A stretch of DNA of 64,000 nt, from assembly GCA_036674765.1 (NCBI GenBank), contig JARVKI010000024.1:411316-475315 (forward strand). The letters are read 5' to 3'. Origin of the DNA: Seiridium cupressi. Its lineage: Eukaryota; Ascomycota; Sordariomycetes; Amphisphaeriales; Sporocadaceae. The translations under genes and the position numbers were made by a program. Each line of letters starts with the position of its first letter. The first letter of the stretch is position 1. Shown piece by piece: positions 1 through 9,388 of the stretch. Under the pieces are notes generated by a model. That model saw nothing but the letters and a program-made list of their open reading frames with translations, did no database searches and was not told the DNA's origin.

Positions 1-600
1 ATGGATGGAGGGACAACTTGCTGCTCCCCAATGGTGCTTTTCCTTGCTGAATTATATCTAGACACCAAAAGGCTGCTTCAGGACTGCTTCATTCCGGTTT
101 CGGCTTACAGGACTTGAAGGCTACGTGCATTCTCGCATATCATGATGGATGGCCCATCTGCGACTAACTACGCACCGGAGTTGTGAGTCTTTCGTGGTGC
201 CCTAGATGAAGCATAATGCATACTAACCGCTCCCAACCGCCTCATAGAGAACATGGCGATGAAATTGCGAGGTCATTCAAAAGATTTCAGCAGGACCACC
301 TCTCGGACACAACTCTTATCCAACATGTGTTGCAACAGCCAGGGTTCGCCTCCAAGCCTGTCAAATCGGTCCTCACTTGTCAAAGAGATGTCACAGCACT
401 GGTATGCTTGTATTACATCAAGCCACAGAGCTAGCCAAAGTGAACCATCTGACTCGAATCGATCTCTTCAATAGAAATCCGGTGAAGGAGAATCCACGCA
501 TGAGTTATTGTCAGTCCGAAGTCCACCAGCCTTGTCTCCAAAAACGTGAACGACTGACACAGTTAGTTTCATTCACAAGTATCTATGTCGCAGGCCTCAG

Positions 601-2167
601 GATGGGGCTCCCCTTGATGCGAACAAATTGCGGATCTCGGAGGCATGCTTTGAGACGCTGGCTACCCAATTGATGATACCCCCCGCCTTCGTCTATGCTC
701 TGTCGCGCCACTTTCTGCCCAATGGGCGCGGCTCCCGCAAAGTACAAATCAATAACGCGACGGCCTTTGATTTCTGGTACTTTCTCCCCATCCGGGTCCA
801 AGTTCCAACGGGCGGACCCCAACCAGGCATTCCCGGTGACTCCACGGGACCCAGCCAGATGAACCCTTTCAACAAGCTGTCGCTGCCGGATGTGCGTAAC
901 CCGGGCGTGGGCAATGAGCCGCTCGATATTCGCCGCTCCAGCATTGGCATCTTTTCTCGGATCGAGCCGGTTTCCAGGCGTGTGACCTTCGTGGCCTTCG
1001 ACTTCATGCACGGGGGCTGGCCCAAAGTCGCCTTGGAGCCATGCCAGCGGATCGAAGAGGTAATGAAGCACAGGAAGAGCGTTGGGGTCGAGATCGGCTA
1101 CGGCTACTTCATCCATCTGGTCTACCTAAGTAGCGCCGCGCGTTGGTGGACTAATACTATCAACAGTGTCCACGAGCAACTGATCGCCTACGAGCTCAAG
1201 CTGCAAACGGACCTCGACAACAGCAAAGCTGCGGCTCTGGCAGCCACACAGATGCAAATTAACCGCGCCCTCCACTCGATTGCGGCACACCTGCATCGGT
1301 ATCTATCCGAACTCAAGTCTCTCCAAGGTGTCATTGTTGATCTCGCAACGCACTATGAGTCTGTCCATGAAAGCGATGAAGCAAGCCACCTCGAGAGCTT
1401 CGATACGGCAGCCAGAGGCTTTAGCCAGATTCTATCGCAGGTTGAAGCGTCACATGACTTTGCCCAAGAGCTAGAAAAGAAAATTCGGAATATTCTCGCT
1501 CTGGTAAGCGTCCCGCGTCTCCAAAGTCTGGCTCTCTATGGCGGTCAACTAGCAGTCCTGCGACGAGGTCGTCTGTCCTTAATTTTGAGATTGCTTACCA
1601 AGCCCTTCTGTAGCTATTTAATCGAATCCAAATCAACAGCGATCGGTTGTTAGTAGAGAACGGACAAGCCATGAAGCGTGTCTTGGAAGCTATGCAGACA
1701 GATGCACAACTCGGCCAGAAGATGGCCAAGGCGTCGCATGCACTTGCCGAGGAGATGAAGCAGGACAGCATCGCTATGCGAACGGTGAGTTCTGCCAAAC
1801 ACAGAGAAAACTGTGCTCATAGGACTATGATATCTGACACGCCGCGAAGATTGCTGTCGTCACCATGTTCTTCCTCCCTGCAGCTACGTTTGCTGTAAGT
1901 CCAGGTTCCCTTCCTCCTCATTATTGGAAGTTGTATCGGCTATCGGAGTCTGATACATCTTTTTTTTTTTCTACACAGGCACTGCTTTCGATGCCATTTT
2001 TTAGTAACAATGACTGGTTCTCGGAGGCATCACGAATCTGGCTGTGGATCGTCTTGACCGTGCCGGCCACGCTTGCCTGCTTCATGTTTTATAAGATTTG
2101 GGGAAGTCGGGTACCATCTTGTATTGATGACGGGAACGAGGATATTGAGATGCAGACTAATGATTAG
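601..2167 (+). CDS. CorA-like fungal membrane protein (5' end unresolved)
   Basis: Four exons keep one frame: 601-1503, 1614-1784, 1850-1894 and 1979-2167 (about 435 residues), joined by introns with GTAAGC/GTGAGT/GTAAGT donors and AG acceptors. The N-terminal part has the style of fungal CorA-like proteins (segments ISEACFETL, FDFWYFLPIRVQV, RRSSIGIFSR). It is followed by a long helical region and two C-terminal membrane segments, the first around IAVVTMFFLPAATFA and the second around WIVLTVPATLACFMF. This two-helix ending is the CorA/Mg2+-transporter-like fold. The GMN signature expected between the helices is not visible, so divalent-cation transport is unproven. The start codon is not identified: an acceptor at 599-600 means one or more exons lie upstream, somewhere in 1-590, and I could not place them. 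The gene is therefore partial at its 5' end as annotated. Confidence 0.7.
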
Positions 2168-3184
2168 TACCCGGAAGTATCGGATGACCCAAGATGGTGC
2201 GGTACGGGGTGTTTATGCGAGTCAACGCCCTGAGAATATGAAGGGAGATGTATACTAAGTGCTGCAACCAGGCAATGTTTAGGAATACAATCAGAGATAT
2301 GATAATTCAAGATCTTATTTTGGGGGAAATAAGGGAATGAGCAAATAGAATGGCTCACAGCGCGATGTCTTCTGCATTAACATAATCAGTGGTGCCTAAG
2401 GAAGCGCTTTCAAATGCAAGGTCTAACCCTGAATCCCAAGAACAAAATGTTTTCTTCTTGATTGGACAATCAAACCATTAAACTCGAAAAGGAAATGTAT
2501 CACCGTTTGTGTCTACTAGAGATCGGCTGCCAACATGGTCATGTGGTTCTCAGTATACCCTCAATGAGTCGGCTGGTCGTTCGGCCAAGTGGCTCACACC
2601 AGCTGTCAGTAAGAAGCAGAGAACATAACAACTACGTAGGTCCCAACACATGCTCCCTTACAACAAGCAAGCAAAGAGCAAGTGGCTTAACAGCAAAAGT
2701 ATTCTGACGGTTTATAGAAAGATGTTGGTTCAAAACTAACCCTGGTTATTCCCCAATTCTATGTTTCTCTTTTTTCTTTTCTTTTTCTTTTTTCTTTTCA
2801 ATCTTTTCTTTCTTACCTATCCTCGCAGGACTGCGCGGCTGGAAGCCAAAGGTCTATCCGGATCACTCCCTCACAAAATAAAATTGACACGTCCTCGATA
2901 CCCTGGCACTGTAAAGTGAACAGTTATATTTTGCTCCAAGGTCTCATCTGTTAGCAATAATGTACCCCTGATGAGAGATCGGTTCTTGGTGGGAGCCTTC
3001 CCACCCTGACCGCTGCACCTGGCCAATCGAAATCAACCAGGCATCAGAGCAGGATAGGCAGAGGATATAAATACATTGTGGCATTAATTGTCCCATATCT
3101 AGGTAACAACTAGAAAACTGGCTAGGTAGCTTGACGGCAAAGCAAAATTCTTCTAAATGAATTACCTACCATGTTAGTTCCACT

Positions 3185-3410
3185 CCAATCCTGGCCCTCT
3201 CTGTCCCTTTTTCTTCTTCTTTCTTTGTCTTTTCGTTTCAGTCAATCAATCTCCTCCCCTCCCAATCGTGAAAAACACTCACAATAATCGCTCCGAGTAA
3301 TCGCGAACACTATGGCGTCTAAGTACTACAGCCGTCAACCTCTGCATTATAGCTACGTTACAGAGCTCAGTTATCAAGTGATGATCGATTTTGTTCTTCA
3401 GCACCTTTGA
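3185..3410 (+). promoter_or_regulatory. CT-rich promoter-like tract with a 32-codon ORF
   Basis: About 80 bases of CT-rich sequence precede an ATG at 3312, the arrangement common just upstream of fungal start codons. The ATG opens only 32 codons (stop 3408-3410), beginning MASKYYSRQ. It could be a small gene, the first exon of an unrecognised gene, or a promoter left after gene loss. No continuing coding exon was found. Confidence 0.2.
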
Positions 3411-3897
3411 ATGTTATGTACAGGTTGAATTCTTACTTCGCACTTGTGGCTTGAAACGTTGTGTACGAACTAACTGCCGCAAGGCGCTGGCCAGCCGCAC
3501 AGAAAGCAGAGCGATGCCTAAGTAGTCCAGCATGTGAGATGATCTTAAGTTAGCGGGAGAGGGCCTAAGTAGCCAGCCTATTAGGCGGAAGCAACCAAAA
3601 CCCGGGGCTCGGACAGGGGTTCGTCGGCGCGAAGGTCATGGCCGAGCGACCTTGATCTCCATGGTACCTGGATCAGATGGAAATCAAATCTCCAATGCTT
3701 ACTTGTCAGCATATCAATGCGACCTTGACTATGCTATAGTCGCATGCCATACTAGTCTTCGGGTCTAGCATCTTCCTCGCTCGTTATGCGTTCTTATTGA
3801 ATTAATTCTGCTTCTTCTCCATCTTTTGAAAGAAATTATAGCCTACGCCCCGAGCTCTGGCTGCTCTTTTGCTAATCATTTATATGATCCTTTGTGG

Positions 3898-3926
3898 GCC
3901 GACAGTGCAGTGGATGCACTGTCGGC
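3898..3926. repeat. Perfect 12-bp inverted repeat with 5-nt loop
   Basis: The arms GCCGACAGTGCA (3898-3909) and TGCACTGTCGGC (3915-3926) are exact reverse complements separated by GTGGA. The sequence can form a stable hairpin in RNA or act as a dyad-symmetric protein-binding site. It lies about 85 bases before an unassigned ATG (4012) and far from recognised genes. Confidence 0.7.
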
Positions 3927-5068
3927 ATACGAGAGCGTGAGGCTGGGCCACAGTCCGCAGCAGAGCAAGGGATAAAAGCATCGCTATCCCGTTAGTCCCA
4001 AGGAACAATTAATGGATAGGTCGTTTACGGAGTGCAGAACGGTCGCGCGGAACGTGGAAGTCAGCAGCCGGGAAAAGTGGCGTGAGGCTGCATTTTCAGA
4101 CGCCGGAGCTGGAATCTGGGCATCCCTTGTGTTAAGCCGGCCGTTACCAGCTTATTTAAAACGGAGCAGACGGGATGTCGAGCTTTCTAGTGCGTATAGG
4201 CGTATGTGCTTGTGTCTTCCCAAAGTGGTGTACAAATATGTGATGAATGGGTCATGTTATCAAGTGGAAACTTCAATCTCTTATGTGGTTCACCCAGCTG
4301 GCCATCCTGCTAGTTGAAGAAGTGCTAAGCAACTCTCTCCAGTGAATGTCACGGTCTGAATCGGCATGGAAGCTTTGCTGCACCAAACGGTCAGATTTAT
4401 GAAGAATCTAAGGCTGTCCCCCATCCTTCGGAGCTGGGAGCTCATTATCAAACTCCTGGTGGTGCACCTGTCGCAGTCCTACTTATTTCAGCCAATCAAA
4501 TCCCTGTACTTTCTGTCTGCAGGGCAACGCCGTCACAGTACAAATGCTACATACATGATTTAATAGGACTAAACCATGATGGCAGTGATGCACCAAACGC
4601 ACCTTTTTCACGAGGTTCCCATTCATTCGGTTTATCATGTCTCAACTCCGATAGCTCATTTCAATATTTTTTCTGATAATGGCTTAATACCCCGTGTGTC
4701 AAGGGTTTCATGTAGACAAAGGATTAGGTTCGTATTTAATAAGAACAGGCTAAGGAGTGGTTGCAGCACTTCGTGCTACAACTGTTCTTCATCCCTTATC
4801 CCACCATACACCACGTGACACCGTGTTTCGCATTCCTTTGTTTGCTGATTCATGGCAGAATAGTCAATGAAACCGTTTTCAAGGACTAAACAGATTTGCC
4901 CCGACAAATGTGACAAAGAATCCTCTACCGTAAATACTACTAAAAGGCGAAAGGGGCAGTGGCGCCTGTCGAGCTGTCGCAGAAGGCTGCTTGTGGGCAG
5001 AGAGACGTCATCTCGGTTAGCATAACCTAGCCTTCCCATATCAGAATTTCGGCGTTGGATAGAAAGCA

Positions 5069-6517
5069 ATGCCAACCGCAGCGCGATGCGAACTCCAGAA
5101 AATCCAATACATATCACTTGAGGATGAAGATGTAGAGGATGTCCAGAGGTATAATCGAGGTGGGTTCCATCCGGTCCACATCGACGACGTACTAGACGGA
5201 CGTTTTGAGGTGCTTCATAAACTTGGGTCCGGGGGTTTTGGCACAGTATGGTTCTGTTGGGACAATGCAAACAACAAGCCGAGAGCTTTGAAGGTTATGG
5301 CTGCAGACCATTCCGCGACCGGCAAAGAGGAAAAGGTTCTGCAGCATCTCAAGTGTGGCACGTCTATCCAGGAACTCGAGGAGAACAACATCTCCGTACC
5401 ACTGGATCAATTTTGGATCGAAGGATCGAATGGGAAACATCTCTGTTACGTTCTGCCAATTATGAGGGTTCCTGTCGATAAATGGCGTTTGAGTCAATCA
5501 TACCGAGATGCGCAGGCCATGACAACGGTTAAACATGTCTGTTTTCAAATCGCAAGAGCTCTGCAATATCTGCAGAGACGTGGAGTATGCCATGGAGACT
5601 TTCGGCCTGCGAACATTCTGATGAAGCTCAAAGGGCTGGACGGTCTCACGAAGGAACAGATCGTGGAAATGCTCGGAGATCAGGATGCGATAAGCGTGGA
5701 GACAGTCTCGGGGGATGACCCGAAACCCCACGGGCCTGAGTACTGCGTCGTCCCAGTATCCCGGAGATGGTGCGAAACTCTCTTGATTCCAGAAATTGCC
5801 ATCATTGACTTCGGAGAGTCCTTCCTCGTGGACCAGCCGGAGAGATCATCAGGTATACCAATATCATTCGCAGCACCCGAAATCATATTTCGCAACACGT
5901 TAGTGCCTGGCTTTGCGATGGATATCTGGTCGCTGGCGTGTACTATCTATGAGATATATAACAACCGGACGCTTTTCGCCGAGTCTCCCCGCATGGTGGT
6001 CAGGAGAATCGAGTATATGTTAGGACCCTTACCCAGTCCATACAGAGCAGTGTGGCACTTTTACAAAACACCAGACGGAGAACAGCCCAAGACTGAGCCC
6101 GCAGATACACTATCTCTCCCAGTTACATGGTCAGTCGATGATCTACAAAGAATGCGAGAGACTTGGTATACGAGTTCAGGGTATCGTGGCTTCTTTGAGA
6201 CAGAGCTAGCCAAGAGGCATAAGTTTCTGAGCACAAATATCCCTGGGCAAGGAATCACTGATATCGAGTCGAATAAAGTTCCATCTAGTTCGGAAGATCT
6301 TACTGAGCAGCAGCATATCTTCGCTATGGCTGACCTACTCAAAGGAATGCTCAAGTACAACCCCGACGAGCGGATCGATATTGATCAAGTCGTACGTCAC
6401 AAGTGGTTCGGAAATAAGGAAACCAGTCTTCTCACGCGTGGACTCGGGAGGGCACGCAGCGTAGCAGCAAGTCACAATTATATGATGGCCGATTGTGATG
6501 CTTCCAGTTGCTATTGA
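5069..6517 (+). CDS. SRPK-like serine/threonine protein kinase
   Basis: Single-exon gene of 482 residues. The start region (VHIDDVLDGRFEVLHKLG) is the typical entry of SRPK-family kinases. Visible kinase landmarks are the glycine loop LGSGGFGTV from residue 52, the catalytic lysine in ALKV (K75), the catalytic loop CHGDFRPANIL from residue 174 (HRD appears as HGD, aspartate D177 kept), DFGES with D247, and an APE-like motif near residue 270. A spacer between the catalytic loop and DFG (about residues 190-235) fits the interrupted kinase domain of SRPKs. Family members phosphorylate RS-dipeptide proteins. All core residues are present, so it should be active. It is one of the expanded, divergent SRPK paralogues common in filamentous fungi rather than the core Dsk1/Sky1 kinase. 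It converges with an RS-rich gene 655 bases downstream. Confidence 0.85.
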   Translation: MPTAARCELQKIQYISLEDEDVEDVQRYNRGGFHPVHIDDVLDGRFEVLHKLGSGGFGTVWFCWDNANNKPRALKVMAADHSATGKEEKVLQHLKCGTSIQELEENNISVPLDQFWIEGSNGKHLCYVLPIMRVPVDKWRLSQSYRDAQAMTTVKHVCFQIARALQYLQRRGVCHGDFRPANILMKLKGLDGLTKEQIVEMLGDQDAISVETVSGDDPKPHGPEYCVVPVSRRWCETLLIPEIAIIDFGESFLVDQPERSSGIPISFAAPEIIFRNTLVPGFAMDIWSLACTIYEIYNNRTLFAESPRMVVRRIEYMLGPLPSPYRAVWHFYKTPDGEQPKTEPADTLSLPVTWSVDDLQRMRETWYTSSGYRGFFETELAKRHKFLSTNIPGQGITDIESNKVPSSSEDLTEQQHIFAMADLLKGMLKYNPDERIDIDQVVRHKWFGNKETSLLTRGLGRARSVAASHNYMMADCDASSCY

Positions 6518-7172
6518 ATCTGCATATATTGATTGGTATACGTAAGAACAAGCCTCCCGTATTTGTCTATAGTACCTTCACCTATAATGATGCCACTGAT
6601 TACAGCAGAATCAGTCGGTAGTCACAGCACCCTCCAAATATGCCTGTCAAGATTCCATAAGAAGGTCTCCACCAAAGGGAATCTTTACCTGAACTTTCAA
6701 TACCTGACTCAGGTCGATTATCACACCTAGACAGTCCCAGTTTCACCTCCTCAGCTACGAGCTGCAGCCTTCAGTTAGTGGTTATATTGCACTTGAAGCC
6801 CAAGGCATACTGTGTTAAATCTTGCTTTGTAATCTAATCGTAGATGGAAGATCAATCTGAACGACCATCGTCATAGGGCGGAGGTACCGCCCGAGTTCTA
6901 CCCCGTGCAAGTGATCGAAGACACGTATGGGTAAGTCCGTGCAGCGAAGGTGTACCAAAAATGGGTTATTGTAAGAACGCCAATACAACCAAGTCGAAAC
7001 CCTTGTATAGCCCGAATATGCTCAATAAAGTCCCTTATTTCCATGAACGTGCGTGCCCCAGCTCCGCTTTCCAAAATTCATCCGTATAACCCTGACTGAA
7101 ATTCCCATCAGCGGGACCCATATGCTGCGTTATCGTTCATCATCATCGTCATCATCGTCATGACCATCACCA
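6518..7172. other. Intergenic region between convergent genes
   Basis: Presumed 3' ends of the kinase (+) and the RS-rich gene (-). Near 7138-7175 there is a short CAT/CGT trinucleotide-rich stretch just beyond the stop codon of the RS-rich gene. No further gene is seen. Confidence 0.5.
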
Positions 7173-8081
7173 TCATTGATAGTTGTCATCTTGCCTCATA
7201 TACACCACTCGTTCGCCCCGACGGGTATCGTGGGGCTCGTCAAGGGAATATCTCCTTGGCCTCGACTCGTAATCAACGAATCGCGTAGGTGCCCCGTAAT
7301 TATCATCCTGTCTATCTTGTGCTTGGACATATAATCTCCGGTCGCCACGGACCGTACGGTTATCTTCGACGTATTGCGCTCTCCTGGCATCTCCAGTTCG
7401 GCTCCCGCTGACTTGGCTCATTACAGTGGCCCCTTCGGGATTTCTATTTGTGCCTGCAGGACGTCGCACGACCATAACTTCGTCCAATTCGTGGGGATCG
7501 CCGCGGATTCTTGGCACATCCTCAATTCCCAGTCTCCCTTGGCTGCTGCGCGGTCGACCATAGTCGCGATCTCCTCGCCGATCGCCCGGTCCTAATCTGT
7601 CGTTGCCCCGGCGGGATGGTCCACCATGGCGACCATCATCCTCCCATTCGGCAGCTTTCTTGGCCTTCTCCTTCTTGGTAGCCTTCTCAATCTCCCATTC
7701 CTCCTTCTCGCCATAAGTGATGCCCTTTGGCCAGAACTTGTGCGCCGCATAAGTGGCGGCGGCTACCGAGCCAAGGAAGACCAACGAGGTCTTGAGCCCA
7801 CTCGTTGTCTCAGTCTTATCTTTGAACTGCTCCTTCAATTGCGTCCTCTTACTCCTGTCACGTCGCGACGGCGAGCGACTGGAGGATCTTGATGAGCTCG
7901 AGTCGCGCCGACTTGTGCGTCGCGACTGAGGTCTGGTCCGTGACGGGGATCGAGACAATGAATTGCGGCGTCCGCCTCTCGAGCGAGACGGTGAGCGCGT
8001 ATAAGCGGGGGACGGAGATCGCGAATAATCGTCCAGCGACGAGGCAGACGAGCCTCTACGTGGATAGCGACCTTGCGGCAT
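7173..8081 (-). CDS. RS-rich protein with one membrane segment, function unknown
   Basis: A 302-residue frame on the minus strand. Residues 1 to about 80 are dominated by RS/SR dipeptides (SRSPSP, RSPSRSR, SRSSSRSPSRR), like RS-domain proteins. One hydrophobic stretch follows near residues 97-115 (SLVFLGSVAAATYAAHKFW), then a charged EKEEWEIEKATKKEKAKK segment and a low-complexity Arg/Asp/Gly/Tyr-rich tail. The layout suggests a tail-anchored or single-pass protein with a disordered, phosphorylatable N-terminus. I recognise the type as a conserved Eurotiales hypothetical but know no function. The start ATG at 8079-8081 begins MPQGRYPRRG. It is convergent with the SRPK-like kinase, and RS dipeptides are the classical SRPK substrate; a functional link is only inferred. 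Confidence 0.7.
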   Translation of the reverse strand: MPQGRYPRRGSSASSLDDYSRSPSPAYTRSPSRSRGGRRNSLSRSPSRTRPQSRRTSRRDSSSSRSSSRSPSRRDRSKRTQLKEQFKDKTETTSGLKTSLVFLGSVAAATYAAHKFWPKGITYGEKEEWEIEKATKKEKAKKAAEWEDDGRHGGPSRRGNDRLGPGDRRGDRDYGRPRSSQGRLGIEDVPRIRGDPHELDEVMVVRRPAGTNRNPEGATVMSQVSGSRTGDARRAQYVEDNRTVRGDRRLYVQAQDRQDDNYGAPTRFVDYESRPRRYSLDEPHDTRRGERVVYMRQDDNYQ

Positions 8082-9388
8082 TGTGTGTGATAGAGGGCGA
8101 GCTAGGCTAAGGAACTAAAGAAGGGGAGGAAAGGTTGATCCTTGGTGTTGTGATACTTTGTCACAATTGTTGCTGTCCTGGCCTTGGGCCGAGATGTAGA
8201 TGAAGCCCACGCTGCAGTGATGTTTCGCGGTGGCCTTCCTCAGGGAGAAGATTCACGTAGTAATACTAGGAACGAATTGGTTGTCTAGGTCGTCTACGAA
8301 GAGTACATGTAGATTATGGCAAAGCAAGGAGGAAGCACTCACTGCCTCTTGGTGTAGGAGTCCTCACAATTGAATCTAACGGAAAACAGACCAGGAGGGT
8401 TGTCGCAGAATTCGGTGTTGTAAGGTGTAGCCCGAATAAACGGATAAGGCCAAGTCGGAGGATTGGGACGGATCATGCGGGATACAGGTAAGATGTGGAA
8501 GATTCGCAGACATACAAGCTTTTATCTGCCACTTGGCGCTCAACGGTAACGGGGCGTCGGGTACAACAGTTCAATGGCCCGGATCGTTTTTCCTTGGCCT
8601 GTGGCAGCCATGGTAGCCACTGACGAAGAGCTATGATGCGCAGCGTCGCCCTCGATTGGCGAATGGCGTGCTAGCGCGAAGCCTGAAGAGTAGGAGGCCT
8701 TCTGTACAAGCCCCTTGTTGGAGGCATGCACCATGAGTCAAGATTGTACTTTGGTCTCTTGCAAGGAGCCGACTCAAGCATGGGATCATGGGATTGTCCA
8801 CGTAAACGTTGAAGCGGAGTTGGTCTCACACACAAAGTATGTAACTAGATATCCCCCAGGAGGGACAGCTCCATCGCCCGACCCAATCCATATGTAAAAA
8901 TAGCATTGGAGCACACCCCCGCAACACCGTCCGTCTATTATGATGTCAATCTTCAAGACTGTCGCCCAGGCTCTTCGATGTTCTTGCTCGCCTCGAAGCC
9001 GTTGCGCATATGCTAAAGCTTGAACTTAGTTTTACGTAGGCGTACCATGAGGCTGATCGACTTTATCCGACGGCTCGAGGAACATATGCGGGTGAGCGAA
9101 CCTTGATCGCTCAGACTTCGGGTCTGACAACGTGCAGTGATGCACGCTGGGGACAGCGGATCTTGGCGTTGCCAGTGCATCGTCCCCGCTGGGTTTAATA
9201 GGTTTCCCGGGCGTTACGTCACGCGATTGGTGGTTGATGGCGCTCTGAGGACCCGCTTTGTCCGAACGCGACTTGACGCGCCACCGTCCCAATCTTTGTG
9301 AGGCATCTACATCAGACTAGCACCTGAGGGATCTCTTCCGGAGTCTGGTTCTACCAGATATGCACGAGCAGTGTTGAGAGTATTGATA
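8082..9388. other. 1.3 kb divergent intergenic region
   Basis: Holds the promoters of the RS-rich gene (-) and the BRCT gene (+). Short open frames here (near 8.5-8.9 kb and 9.0-9.3 kb) resemble nothing known and are not called. Confidence 0.5.

Larger units (their letters stand above)
2168..5068. other. 2.9 kb intergenic region without a recognised gene
   Basis: No reading frame here resembles a known family. Visible features are a pure pyrimidine tract near 2761-2815, a CT-rich tract near 3185-3265 leading to an ATG at 3312, and a perfect hairpin-forming inverted repeat at 3898-3926. An ATG at 4012 opens 101 codons about 40 bases after a GATAAAA box, but the protein is not recognised and I do not call it. 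The 3' part (about 4.8-5.07 kb) is presumably the promoter of the kinase gene. Confidence 0.5.

Noticed and set aside
216..673. Several overlapping frames as the missing first exons of the CorA-like gene
   Set aside because: They are in different frames, show no recognisable CorA-like N-terminal pattern and no convincing donor that joins the acceptor at 599-600. The true upstream exon remains open.
4012..4317. 101-codon plus-strand frame after a GATAAAA box
   Set aside because: No recognisable domain, no close relatives known to me, and one ATG frame of this length is expected by chance.
8540..9292. Short minus-strand frames upstream of the BRCT gene
   Set aside because: Composition looks random and they overlap the probable promoter.
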